Of a DNA stretch of 34,859 bases, positions 1 to 7,625 are shown in pieces. The position numbers and the translations under genes were made by a program. Each line of letters starts with the position of its first letter. Position 1 is the first letter of the stretch. The notes under the pieces are model-generated. The model had not been told where the DNA came from. It worked only from the letters and a program-made list of their open reading frames with translations, and searched no databases. The stretch is from Clostridiales bacterium (GTDB taxonomy: Bacteria > Bacillota > Clostridia > Lachnospirales > Lachnospiraceae): positions 1-34,859 of the forward strand of contig JAQYAH010000085.1 in assembly GCA_029227635.1 (NCBI GenBank), read 5' to 3'.

Positions 1-930
1 TGAGAGCATACCACCGGGCACCTGGTAAAGAAGTGTCTTGATATTAACACCAAGGTTCTTGGGATTCATAAGACCACTCTTTAATGCTTCTTCTCTGATA
101 GGTCTGAAGTAGTCTGCGATTTCTGAAAGGATACCCTGATCAAGTCCTGTATCATAAGGAGTTCCCTTGAAAGTCTCAACCATAACCTCAGTAGCAGGCT
201 GGCTAGTTCCAAGTGCAAAAGGTGACATAGCAGTGTCGATGATGTCACAACCTGCTTCAACTGCCTTGAGATATGTCATTGAAGCAACACCTGATGAATA
301 GTGAGTGTGAAGATCGATAGGGATATTAACTGCGTCCTTGAGTGCACTTACAAGCTCTGTTGCCTTATAAGGAACAAGAAGTCCTGCCATGTCCTTGATA
401 CAAAGGGAATCAGCACCCATATCTTCTACTCTCTTTGCGATATCTACCCAATAATCCATGGTATATGCATCGCCAAGAGTATATGAAAGAGCGATCTGTG
501 CGTGAGCCTTCTCTTTGTTAGCTGCACTTACAGCTGTCTGAAGGTTTCTGAGGTCATTCAGACAGTCAAAGATTCTGATAATATCGATTCCGTTAGCTAC
601 TGACTTCTGAACAAAGTATTCTACTACATCATCTGCATAGGGTCTGTAACCAAGAATGTTCTGTCCACGGAAAAGCATCTGGAGCTTTGTATTCTTGAAG
701 CCGTCTCTGAACTTTCTGAGTCTGTCCCAGGGATCTTCCTTGAGGAAACGAAGTGATGCATCGAAAGTAGCGCCGCCCCAGCACTCAACTGAGTGATATC
801 CTACTTTGTCCATCTTTTCGATGATGGGGAGCATCTGCTCTGTTGTCATACGTGTTGCAATCAGAGACTGATGTGCATCACGGAGTATTGTCTCGGTAAT
901 CTTTACCGGTTTTTTTACAATTTCAGCCAT
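1..930 (-). CDS. oadA: Oxaloacetate decarboxylase alpha / transcarboxylase 5S-type carboxyltransferase subunit (3' end outside window)
   Basis: This is the oxoacid-side carboxyltransferase of a biotin-dependent decarboxylase; it moves a carboxyl group between oxaloacetate/pyruvate and the biotin carrier. I translated the first 310 residues. The family signature RDAHQSL lies near residues 17-23, the metal-binding HTH within LHTHYSSG near residue 207, and QVPGGMLS at the cut end, all typical of the OadA/pyruvate carboxylase CT TIM barrel. The ATG at 930 follows an AGGAGG site. It is the last visible gene of the operon, 30 bases after oadB. The biotin domain is a separate gene upstream, so the missing part is probably only the rest of the CT domain. 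Pyruvate carboxylase subunit B is an alternative name, but the linked sodium pump favours a decarboxylase or transcarboxylase. Confidence 0.9.
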   Translation of the reverse strand, partial: MAEIVKKPVKITETILRDAHQSLIATRMTTEQMLPIIEKMDKVGYHSVECWGGATFDASLRFLKEDPWDRLRKFRDGFKNTKLQMLFRGQNILGYRPYADDVVEYFVQKSVANGIDIIRIFDCLNDLRNLQTAVSAANKEKAHAQIALSYTLGDAYTMDYWVDIAKRVEDMGADSLCIKDMAGLLVPYKATELVSALKDAVNIPIDLHTHYSSGVASMTYLKAVEAGCDIIDTAMSPFALGTSQPATEVMVETFKGTPYDTGLDQGILSEIADYFRPIREEALKSGLMNPKNLGVNIKTLLYQVPGGMLS

Positions 931-960
931 AATAACCTCCTAAAAATCAACGACTATGCG

Positions 961-2109
961 TTATACACCGAAAATAGCCATGAATGTACCGGCAACTACT
1001 GCGGTACCAATTACACCTGCAACGTTAGGTCCCATAGCATGCATGAGAAGGAAGTTTGTGGGATCAGACTCCGCACCAACTTTCTGAGATACTCTGGCCG
1101 CCATAGGTACCGCCGAAACACCGGCCGATCCGATCAGCGGGTTAACCTTGCCATGAGTGAGTACACACATGAGTTTACCAAGAAGTACACCGGCAGCAGT
1201 TCCGAATGAGAATGCGATAAGACCAAGAGCTACGATCTTAAGAGTATCTGCATTGAGGAACGCCTCTGCACTTGTGGTAGCACCTACGGAAGTACCGAGG
1301 AGGATAACTACAATGTACATAAGTGCATTTGATGCTGTCTCTGTGAGCTGACGTACTACACCACTCTCACGGAAAAGGTTACCAAGCATAAGCATACCGA
1401 TCAGGGGAGCTGTGCTGGGAAGAATACAACATACAACGATAGTAACAATGATAGGGAAGAGGATCTTCTCAAGTTTGGATACAGGTCTGAGCTGTTCCAT
1501 CTTGATCTTACGCTCTTTCTCTGTTGTAAGGGCCTTCATAATAGGCGGCTGGATAATAGGAACCAGTGCCATATAGGAGTATGCGGCTACCGCGATAGGT
1601 CCCATGATGGATGTCTGAGAAAGCTTACCTGCAAGGAAAATTGAGGTAGGACCATCAGCTCCACCGATGATTGAGATAGCTGCCGCAGCCTTGTCTGAGA
1701 ATCCCATAGCCATAGCTCCGAGATATGCTGCAAAGATACCGAACTGTGCAGCTGCTCCAAGAAGGAAGCTCTTGGGATTGGCAATCAGAGGACCGAAGTC
1801 GGTCATTGCACCAACACCCATGAAAATAAGTGAAGGAAGGATCGACCACTCATCCAGCAGATAGAAATAATGAAGAAGACCACCAACTCCGTTTGATGAC
1901 TCTTCAATAGACATCATAATGTCCGGATAAATATTTACCAAAAGTATACCAAACGCAATGGGAACCAGAAGAAGAGGTTCAAAGCCATGGCGAATAGCAA
2001 GGTAAAGGAAAACGCACGCTACGGCAATCATGATAACATTGCCGATGGTCAGATTGAGGAAAGCAGTCTGATGCACGAGGTTTCCTAAAGTATTTGAAAT
2101 ATACTCCAT
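961..2109 (-). CDS. oadB: Sodium ion-translocating decarboxylase beta subunit
   Basis: This 382-residue, very hydrophobic protein is the membrane subunit that decarboxylates carboxybiotin and couples it to Na+ export. The family motif GGADGPTS is at residues 149-156, with Asp152 matching the aspartate known to be essential for Na+ transport. A second conserved polar segment, [15 protein letters not shown], lies near the C-terminus. Many predicted transmembrane helices run the full length. The length is within the usual OadB/MmdB/GcdB range of about 375-430. A GGAGG site lies 7 bases before the ATG. It lies between the biotin carrier and the oxoacid carboxyltransferase. The sequence alone does not tell whether the carboxyl donor is oxaloacetate, methylmalonyl-CoA or glutaconyl-CoA. 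Confidence 0.95.
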   Translation of the reverse strand: MEYISNTLGNLVHQTAFLNLTIGNVIMIAVACVFLYLAIRHGFEPLLLVPIAFGILLVNIYPDIMMSIEESSNGVGGLLHYFYLLDEWSILPSLIFMGVGAMTDFGPLIANPKSFLLGAAAQFGIFAAYLGAMAMGFSDKAAAAISIIGGADGPTSIFLAGKLSQTSIMGPIAVAAYSYMALVPIIQPPIMKALTTEKERKIKMEQLRPVSKLEKILFPIIVTIVVCCILPSTAPLIGMLMLGNLFRESGVVRQLTETASNALMYIVVILLGTSVGATTSAEAFLNADTLKIVALGLIAFSFGTAAGVLLGKLMCVLTHGKVNPLIGSAGVSAVPMAARVSQKVGAESDPTNFLLMHAMGPNVAGVIGTAVVAGTFMAIFGV

Positions 2110-2135
2110 TTTATAACCTCCAAATTGCTGTGGAA

Positions 2136-2510
2136 CTAGTTCATTGTTGCGAGAAGATCTCCTGCTTCTACGCTGTCGCCAACTTTAACTTCAAATCCGG
2201 CAATTGTTCCATCCTCAGGTGCTACAACGGGGATTTCCATCTTCATAGCTTCAAGAACGAGTACTGTGTCGCCACTCTTAACAGCCTGTCCTACAGATGT
2301 CTCGATCTTGAATACCTTACCTGCAACACCGGCGTTAACCTTCTTTGCGCCTGCTGCACCTGAAGGAGCTGCTGCGGGAGCAGGTGCTGCCTTTGCTGCA
2401 GGTGCTGCTGCGGGAGCGGGTGCCGCTGCTGCAACAGGAGCTGATGCTCCGTTCTCTTCTACTGTTACTTCATATGCTGTACCATTAACTGTGATTGTAT
2501 ATTTTTTCAT
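2136..2510 (-). CDS. Biotin carboxyl carrier protein of decarboxylase/transcarboxylase
   Basis: This 124-residue mobile carrier subunit shuttles CO2 on biotin between the carboxyltransferases and the OadB pump. An N-terminal beta segment ([10 protein letters not shown]) is followed by a flexible Ala/Pro-rich linker at about residues 24-54 and a C-terminal biotinyl domain. EAMKM carries the biotinylated lysine at residue 90. The frame is open upstream to 2543, but I start at 2510 because AGGAGG sits 7 bases upstream of this ATG and the extra residues are unlike the family. The equivalent proteins are transcarboxylase 1.3S, MmdC and GcdC. No biotin carboxylase or biotin ligase gene is in the window, so biotin must be attached by a ligase encoded elsewhere. 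Confidence 0.93.
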   Translation of the reverse strand: MKKYTITVNGTAYEVTVEENGASAPVAAAAPAPAAAPAAKAAPAPAAAPSGAAGAKKVNAGVAGKVFKIETSVGQAVKSGDTVLVLEAMKMEIPVVAPEDGTIAGFEVKVGDSVEAGDLLATMN

Positions 2511-2530
2511 GATTATACTCCTCCTGAGAC

Positions 2531-3397
2531 TTATCTTTTCCAATTGCCAGATCTTCTGATGCTTCTGGCTGCGAATCCATCAACATTTGCATATACGGAA
2601 GGATCATTCACATACTCATTGCTTCTTGATCCCCTTCCGGACTTCTTAACAACACTGGTAATTCTTCCGGGTTCCTGACCCTCATACTCAGCTATAGCGG
2701 CACTGATCACGGCAATCAGCTCAAGATCATCAGCCGGCTCTTTGGGTTCTGCTGCAACAACTTTGGGAGCGGGAGCTTCCTTAACAGCAGGTGCCTCGCT
2801 CTTGGGCTCAGGCTTCTTCTTACCGACCTTGCCGAAGAATCCGAAAGTCGAAATGATCAGAGAGATAAAGATCAGTACGCAAAAGCAGGTTCCCATTCCG
2901 ATGATGGTGTTCATTCCGGCTTTCTTAAGGATTTCTCCAATAGAATAGTGTCCGCCGATGGTGAGGGACGTTACTTCACCGTCAGGTTCAAAAGTAAATG
3001 TAATGTCCGCACTTCTCTGGGCGAATTTTGCCTCAGCAGTAAGAATCACTTCTTTGTTTTTCTCTGAGATGGTAAATTCTGAGATGCTTGTGGGATCGAT
3101 TTCACCCACCTCTTCAATTCCTTTTCTCCAGGAGGTAAAGATTTCCTGATAATTCTTACCTCTCACAGGAGCACCTGAACTGATCAGCATCATATCAAGT
3201 TCATCTGTTTTATAATTCATGATCTGCTCGTATGATGCGTCATCCAACATCATGCACTGAGCAATCATCTGCGTGGCAACCGCTTTCATATTGTCTTTGT
3301 CTTCAACTGTCAGAGAGCTTTCCTTGCTGAAAGAACATGCAGTCAGAGAAAAGACAACGCATACCATGCAGAGTATACTTAATAATCTTTTCTTCAT
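2531..3397 (-). CDS. Enlarged OadG-like gamma subunit with lipoprotein signal and extracytoplasmic domain
   Basis: This 288-residue protein starts with a lipoprotein signal peptide (lipobox LTAC, Cys21). An extracytoplasmic region of about 135 residues follows, resembling small DUF3887-type lipoprotein domains. One transmembrane helix lies at about 163-188, and then a Lys/Pro/Ala-rich cytoplasmic tail that ends in ELIAVISAAIAEYEG and an Arg-rich terminus. The helix plus tail match the layout of the OadG gamma subunit, which anchors and stabilises the decarboxylase. Ordinary gamma subunits are only about 80-130 residues. The tail has no histidine or cysteine, so the zinc site described for enterobacterial OadG is absent. 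AAGGAG precedes the ATG. It lies between the acyl-CoA carboxyltransferase and the biotin carrier. The assignment rests on layout and context. Confidence 0.7.
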   Translation of the reverse strand: MKKRLLSILCMVCVVFSLTACSFSKESSLTVEDKDNMKAVATQMIAQCMMLDDASYEQIMNYKTDELDMMLISSGAPVRGKNYQEIFTSWRKGIEEVGEIDPTSISEFTISEKNKEVILTAEAKFAQRSADITFTFEPDGEVTSLTIGGHYSIGEILKKAGMNTIIGMGTCFCVLIFISLIISTFGFFGKVGKKKPEPKSEAPAVKEAPAPKVVAAEPKEPADDLELIAVISAAIAEYEGQEPGRITSVVKKSGRGSRSNEYVNDPSVYANVDGFAARSIRRSGNWKR

Positions 3398-3412
3398 CGC
3401 GTTACTCCTTTG

Positions 3413-4852
3413 TTACAGTACAGAATTATGCTTCTTATACGGTCTGTCTTCACGCTTTGTGAAAAGCATCTCGATTGTACCAATAAGATATTTTCTTGTA
3501 TCTTCGGGAGCAATCACTGTATCAACATAACCTCTTGCAGCTGCCATATTGACATTGTTCTGAAGGTTCTTATATTCCTCTGTCTTAGCTTTGAGAGTGT
3601 CTGCATCCGCATCAGGGCAAAGAACCTTGGCAGCCATAGCTGCATCCATTGTTCCAACTTCGCTTCCGTCCCAGGCATACACGAAATCAGCACCGATACC
3701 CTTGGAGTTCATAGCTACATATGCACTTCCGTATGCCTTGCCTGTGATCACATTGATCTTGGGAACAGTTGCTCCTGCAAAAGCACCAACCAATGATGAA
3801 ACCGCACCGGCCATTCTGATCTCAGAATGCTTATCTGTTGCATAGCCGACAACATTTGTAAATGTAACAACGGGAATATTGAAAGCGTCACAGAATGTAA
3901 CGAACTCTGCAGCCTTCTTAGCACCGCCTGCGGTGATTCTGGCATCAAACTTCTCAACAGCCTTGCCATCTTCTCCGAGAATCTCTGTTCTGTTAGCAAC
4001 AACACCTACAGTGATTCCGTTAAGCTTGATGAGTGCTGTAACCATTTCCTTCATGTAGTCACCGCTCTTCTCTACAACGAGGCCATTATCGGAGATCTGA
4101 CCCAGGAGCACAACGGGATCTGAAGCATAAGCTCTTGCACCTTCAACTGCTCTGTTGAGATCATCTTCACAATCTGAGTAAGACTGATTATCTTCGTTAT
4201 TCTCAGGAAGTACTGCTACAGTATTTCTGATCATTTCGATAATCTCTTCTTCTGTTCCTACAGCATCGATAACTCCTGACTTTGCACTCTTAAACTCAGC
4301 AGAAGCTGTGTCACACTTAGCCGCATTATTGCCGTCAACAGTGTTGGGAGCACTTACAAAGTACTTAGCATTATTCTCCATGAAAGTGAAATCTGAAAGA
4401 CCGGGGATCAATGCCATTCCGCCGCCGCAGTTACCAAATACAGCTGAAATCTGAGGAATCACACCTGAAGCAACTACCTGTTTTCTGTAGATAGCGCCTG
4501 CTGCCTCCAGAGCATCACAAGATTCCTGAAGTCTGAAACCGGCACTGTCGATGAGTGCGATAACAGGAGCCCCAACCTTCATTGCCATGTCATAGAGTGA
4601 GCAGATCTTGCGTGCATGCATCTCACCTACAGATCCTCCCAAAACAGTTGAATCCTGTGAGTACACATAAACAAGGTTTCCTTCGATAAGACCATAACCA
4701 CAGATCACACCGTCACCGGCTGCTTTGTTGTCTCCAAGATTAAAGTCTGTGTTTCTAGCTGTAACCTGACTTCCGATCTCTACAAAGCTCTTGTAATCAA
4801 GAAGCGCTTCGATACGTTTGCCGGCAGCCGTTGATGCAACATTGTTACCCAT
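3413..4852 (-). CDS. Acyl-CoA carboxyltransferase subunit (methylmalonyl-CoA decarboxylase alpha / transcarboxylase 12S-like)
   Basis: This 479-residue crotonase-fold carboxyltransferase is the first gene of the operon. It has two halves. The N-terminal half has DSAGFRLQE and the oxyanion-type FGNCGGGMALIPG; the C-terminal half has ITGKAYGSAYVAM and ends with the family tail DTRKYLIGTIEML and KREDRPYKKH. This places it with PccB, MmdA and transcarboxylase 12S. It is shorter than typical PccB (about 510-520), and the motifs differ from the usual DSGGARIQE and GPCAGGA, so the acyl-CoA substrate is uncertain: methylmalonyl-CoA, malonyl-CoA or another. The frame extends upstream to 4921, but I chose the ATG at 4852 because GGAGG lies 8 bases before it. 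Confidence 0.82.
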   Translation of the reverse strand: MGNNVASTAAGKRIEALLDYKSFVEIGSQVTARNTDFNLGDNKAAGDGVICGYGLIEGNLVYVYSQDSTVLGGSVGEMHARKICSLYDMAMKVGAPVIALIDSAGFRLQESCDALEAAGAIYRKQVVASGVIPQISAVFGNCGGGMALIPGLSDFTFMENNAKYFVSAPNTVDGNNAAKCDTASAEFKSAKSGVIDAVGTEEEIIEMIRNTVAVLPENNEDNQSYSDCEDDLNRAVEGARAYASDPVVLLGQISDNGLVVEKSGDYMKEMVTALIKLNGITVGVVANRTEILGEDGKAVEKFDARITAGGAKKAAEFVTFCDAFNIPVVTFTNVVGYATDKHSEIRMAGAVSSLVGAFAGATVPKINVITGKAYGSAYVAMNSKGIGADFVYAWDGSEVGTMDAAMAAKVLCPDADADTLKAKTEEYKNLQNNVNMAAARGYVDTVIAPEDTRKYLIGTIEMLFTKREDRPYKKHNSVL

Positions 4853-4885
4853 TTTTGACCTCCGTTGTTTATATAATGTTAAGAA

Positions 4886-4923
4886 TTGTGACAAAACTCC
4901 AAATCTAACCAATTTTATCACAA
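4886..4923 (-). promoter_or_regulatory. Inverted repeat in leader of the decarboxylase operon
   Basis: On the coding strand TTGTGATAAAA and TTTTGTCACAA form two 11-base arms around a 16-base spacer, pairing over all 11 positions with one G-U. It sits between the predicted transcription start (about 4940) and the ribosome site. It could be an mRNA stem-loop or paired half-sites for a repressor; the TTGTGA half resembles CRP/FNR-type sites but the spacing is not theirs. The function is inferred. Confidence 0.5.
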
Positions 4924-4946
4924 TAAACTTTTTAGACTACGCTACA

Positions 4947-4975
4947 ATTATAATGAAACAGCCTTTCAATAGCAA
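4947..4975 (-). promoter_or_regulatory. Sigma-A type promoter for the sodium pump decarboxylase operon
   Basis: The -35 box TTGCTA (4970-4975) and a perfect -10 TATAAT (4947-4952) are separated by 17 bases. The promoter lies just after the scpB terminator and gives a leader of roughly 88 bases before the ATG at 4852. Confidence 0.7.
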
Positions 4976-4998
4976 CCTTTTTTTGCAAGAATAATTGC

Positions 4999-5047
4999 AA
5001 AAAAAACAATCATCAGAAAGGGACTTTTTGTCACTCTCCGATGATTG
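4999..5047 (-). terminator. Intrinsic terminator after scpB
   Basis: A long hairpin has outer arms CAATCATC and GATGATTG, continues through an inner paired segment with wobbles, and is followed on the coding strand by eight T residues. It begins 8 bases after the scpB stop and closes the rpsU/scpA/scpB unit. Confidence 0.92.
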
Positions 5048-5055
5048 AATAATCA

Positions 5056-5613
5056 CTAAATCTGAAGGTCAAGCTCCTGCTGTTCTTCATTATCTTTATT
5101 GTAAGTACGCTCAGGAACCGGTAGCTCATCCATGTTTCTGAGACCGAATCTGCGAAGGAATTCATCAGTAGTTCCGAACATTATGGGTTTGCCGGGAGTA
5201 TCCCTTCGTCCCTTCTCTTCAATAAGCTTCAGCTCTATGAGACGATTAACAGCATAGTCAGACTTTACTCCCCTCACCGCTTCTATCTCCATTCGGGTAA
5301 TAGGCTGACGGTAGGCCACAATTGCCAGAGTTTCTAGCTGCACCTCGGTCAAAGCCGCTTTTTTCGGGGCTTTCGTGAGTTTGATAAGATATTCGTACAT
5401 CTCCTTCTTAGTACAGAACTGGTAAGTTCGATCCAGTTCCAGAAGCTGTATTCCTCTGTCTTCAGCCTGGTATTTCAGCATCATGTCATCCAAAAGTTTT
5501 CTGGTAGTCTCCACATCCTGCTCAATGACTTCTGCCAGCCTCTCGATTTCCACCGGCTCCCCAAAGCTGAAAAGGACAGCTTCCAGAATCGCCTGCGCTC
5601 TCTTTATTTCCAC
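5056..5613 (-). CDS. scpB: Segregation and condensation protein B
   Basis: This 185-residue protein has paired winged-helix domains. It dimerises and binds ScpA in the SMC-ScpAB condensin complex, which organises and segregates the chromosome. Motifs such as EAVLFSFGEPVEIERLAEV near the N-terminus and ETLAIVAYRQPITRMEIEAVRGV in the middle (which I cite only as positions of about 90-115) are classical ScpB. The length is normal. The start is a GTG at 5613 preceded by GAGG; no better ATG is nearby. It follows scpA by 13 bases and ends at a strong terminator. The acidic C-terminus (DNEEQQELDLQI) is lineage-variable. Confidence 0.95.
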   Translation of the reverse strand: MEIKRAQAILEAVLFSFGEPVEIERLAEVIEQDVETTRKLLDDMMLKYQAEDRGIQLLELDRTYQFCTKKEMYEYLIKLTKAPKKAALTEVQLETLAIVAYRQPITRMEIEAVRGVKSDYAVNRLIELKLIEEKGRRDTPGKPIMFGTTDEFLRRFGLRNMDELPVPERTYNKDNEEQQELDLQI

Positions 5614-5626
5614 CTGTTACCTCTTT

Positions 5627-6370
5627 TCAATCAACTCTAGTGATAAGGATCTCATCAAATAGTTCATCCTGCTCAACCATAAGTTCTCCGGTTTTAATGA
5701 GCTCAAGAATTGCAAGAAACGTTACAATAACTCTCACTTTACTGCTCTTTCGGGTGAGCAGCTCCTGGAATCTGAATGTCCTGTTTTCTGAGGCATAATC
5801 CCTGAGATCCATAATAGCCTCCGACACCGTGACTTCTTCCTGCTCAATCTTGCCGAATTTACTTCGTATGGGATCCTCCTTATCTGCCGTAGCAGCGAGG
5901 ACCGATCTGAAAATCTGGGATAGTTTCTCCATTGTCAGCCCTCCGAGAACCTGATCCAAATCCACCTCCGGCTCGTAATCCAACACATCCCTTGGAAGCT
6001 GCTTATCTCTGCAAAAGCGCTCACCGGCGAGATCTTCTTTCTCCCTGAGTTCCAAAGAGAGGGCCTTAAACATCTTGTACTGCATCAGCTGTTCCACAAG
6101 CTGAGCCCTGGGATCCTCCTCTAGATCTTCTTCCTTAACTACTTCCGGAAGGAGCATACGGCATTTTATCTCCAATAAAGTGGAAGCCATTATCAGGAAC
6201 TCACTCATTGTGTCCAGATCTCGCTCCGGCATCTGATTCACATATTCAAGATACTGATCCGTGATCTCTACTATGGGTATTTCCCATATATTTACTTTAT
6301 TCTTATCAATAAGATGAAGCAGAAGATCCAGCGGACCTTCAAAAGCTTCAAGCTTAACCGGTATTTCCAT
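5627..6370 (-). CDS. scpA: Segregation and condensation protein A
   Basis: This 247-residue kleisin subunit bridges the SMC head domains and binds the ScpB dimer. The N-terminal FEGPLDLLLHLIDKNKV (about residues 9-25) is the hallmark of ScpA and forms the SMC-neck contact. The C-terminal winged helix ends with FLAILELIKTGELMVEQDE, the SMC-cap contact. The length matches the family (about 240-260). An AGGAAA ribosome site lies before the ATG, and the gene begins 3 bases after the metallophosphoesterase stop, so the two are co-transcribed. The SMC protein itself is not in the window. Confidence 0.95.
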   Translation of the reverse strand: MEIPVKLEAFEGPLDLLLHLIDKNKVNIWEIPIVEITDQYLEYVNQMPERDLDTMSEFLIMASTLLEIKCRMLLPEVVKEEDLEEDPRAQLVEQLMQYKMFKALSLELREKEDLAGERFCRDKQLPRDVLDYEPEVDLDQVLGGLTMEKLSQIFRSVLAATADKEDPIRSKFGKIEQEEVTVSEAIMDLRDYASENRTFRFQELLTRKSSKVRVIVTFLAILELIKTGELMVEQDELFDEILITRVD

Positions 6371-6373
6371 ATA

Positions 6374-7249
6374 CTATTTCCTGTAGATATCCGTCACAAT
6401 AAGTTCCGGACGATTAAATACCCTGAAAGGAATCCTATGATCTCCCAGACCGCCACTCACAATATGGGTTCCGGACTCTTTATCTGTAAACATGCCTCGG
6501 GATCTTTTGTAAAACAGATCAAACTGAGGAGTTATCAGACCGACACTGCCAAATCGTACCACACCGCCGTGAACATGTCCACTAAAAATCAGATCAGCTC
6601 CCCAGCGATCATAGGTCTCATAAAAATAAGGGGAGTGAGCTATCAGGATATTAAAATCCTCCGGACTACACTCTCCGACCAGGTTATTAATATCACGCTC
6701 CGAAAGTTCGTATTTCCGGGTCCGGCTGTAGGCTTCTTTGGGCAAAGTTAGCCCAAACAACTTAAATATCGTTCCTCTGATCGTAATCTCTCCGGATGCA
6801 TTGTCAAGGACTGCCGTTCCCTTCTCCTCCAGATGACAAAGAGCTTTTTGGATATCAAAATCCCCTTCCCTGGATAATCTAAGTGCTTTATCCTCATGAT
6901 TTCCATAGCCGTAAAACACCGGGAATCGGCAAGAAAGCTTCTCTATAAAACTAAGTACCCGTGCATTAGCCTCTCCGACATTATCTGTTATCATATCTCC
7001 GGCAAGGATGATAAGATCCGGATTTCTCCTCTCTATTGCCTCAAAAAGCCTTTTGTTGTCTTCTCCATACTCTCTGTTGTGAAGATCTGAGAGCATAATG
7101 ACTCTTATCGGATAATTCTTATCCTTTACCTTGTTCGAAAAGACCCTGTATTTTGTTACTACGAAATCTGCCGACTCTATTCGGCTTTCGAAAATGATAA
7201 AAGCCAGAAGAGCCATGCCAATAATTAAAAGTATGAAGAGTATTCTCAT
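6374..7249 (-). CDS. Membrane-anchored metallophosphoesterase (YkuE-like)
   Basis: This 291-residue calcineurin-fold phosphoesterase has one N-terminal transmembrane helix (residues 3-20), which would hold the catalytic domain at the membrane. The di-metal motifs are all present in order: DLH at 55-57, GD at 84-85, GNHE at 116-119, AHSP near 204-207 and GHVH at 224-227. YkuE-type members are thought to act on lipid or nucleotide phosphoesters, but the substrate cannot be read from the sequence. The only nearby ribosome-like GGAG is about 16 bases from this ATG, and a stop lies in frame just upstream, so the start is fixed but translation may be weak. It lies between rpsU and scpA. Confidence 0.85.
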   Translation of the reverse strand: MRILFILLIIGMALLAFIIFESRIESADFVVTKYRVFSNKVKDKNYPIRVIMLSDLHNREYGEDNKRLFEAIERRNPDLIILAGDMITDNVGEANARVLSFIEKLSCRFPVFYGYGNHEDKALRLSREGDFDIQKALCHLEEKGTAVLDNASGEITIRGTIFKLFGLTLPKEAYSRTRKYELSERDINNLVGECSPEDFNILIAHSPYFYETYDRWGADLIFSGHVHGGVVRFGSVGLITPQFDLFYKRSRGMFTDKESGTHIVSGGLGDHRIPFRVFNRPELIVTDIYRK

Positions 7250-7279
7250 GGGCTTGATAGGTTATCTCCATATTTGACA

Positions 7280-7307
7280 AAAGGTCTTAGATTGCTCTAA
7301 GACCTTT
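7280..7307 (-). terminator. Perfect 12-bp hairpin with GCAA tetraloop after rpsU
   Basis: The coding strand reads AAAGGTCTTAGA, loop GCAA, TCTAAGACCTTT, then TTGTC. The stem is perfect and the loop is of the stable GNRA class, but only a few T residues follow. It probably acts as a partial terminator or an mRNA 3' stabiliser, because the genes downstream have no evident promoter. Confidence 0.75.
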
Positions 7308-7325
7308 CTCTATTAGATATAAAAA

Positions 7326-7502
7326 TTAATTATACTTGCGCTTTCTTGCTGCTTCAGATTTCTTCTTACGCTTAACGCTGGGCTTCTCGTAATGCTCTCT
7401 CTTACGGATTTCCTGCTGGATTCCCGCCTTAGCACAGCTGCGCTTAAATCTACGTAAAGCACTATCTAATGTTTCATTTTCTTTTACGATAACATTTGAC
7501 AC
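7326..7502 (-). CDS. rpsU: 30S ribosomal protein S21
   Basis: This 58-residue, very basic small-subunit protein has the S21 signature [18 protein letters not shown], followed by the Lys/Arg-rich tail [15 protein letters not shown]. The frame stays open to 7568, but the GTG at 7502 gives the standard SNVIVKENE start and is preceded by GGGGAGG, 11 bases away; the longer form would begin at or before the predicted transcription start. S21 acts at the mRNA platform near the anti-Shine-Dalgarno sequence. It has its own strong promoter and a hairpin immediately downstream. Confidence 0.95.
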   Translation of the reverse strand: MSNVIVKENETLDSALRRFKRSCAKAGIQQEIRKREHYEKPSVKRKKKSEAARKRKYN

Positions 7503-7574
7503 TTCTAACCTAACCTCCCCTCCAGCCTTGGATTGTGCAATGGACTGATTGGGTATTAAAAACTGCACGATAGT

Positions 7575-7602
7575 ATTATATCACAATTCTCGTTGGCGTC
7601 AA
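7575..7602 (-). promoter_or_regulatory. Strong promoter for rpsU
   Basis: The -35 TTGACG (7597-7602) and -10 TATAAT (7575-7580) are 16 bases apart, with TG just upstream of the -10 (TGATATAAT). It lies right after the alaS stop and gives a leader of about 65 bases before the GTG start. Confidence 0.82.
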
Positions 7603-7625
7603 TGCTTTTTTTATCGTATTCCGAG

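Noticed and set aside
793-1209. Plus-strand frame of 138 codons opposite oadA/oadB
   Set aside because: It overlaps two well-supported genes on the other strand, has no family-like sequence and no clear ribosome site; it is a shadow.
4853-4921. Upstream extension of the acyl-CoA carboxyltransferase frame
   Set aside because: The extra 23 residues have no family match, run through the inverted repeat, and a good ribosome site marks the ATG at 4852.
4960-4969. TTGAAA as an alternative -35 for the decarboxylase promoter
   Set aside because: It would be only 11 bases from TATAAT, too short for a sigma-A promoter; TTGCTA at 17 bases fits better.
7503-7568. Upstream extension of rpsU
   Set aside because: The first codon would coincide with the predicted transcription start, and family members start at SNVIVKENE.
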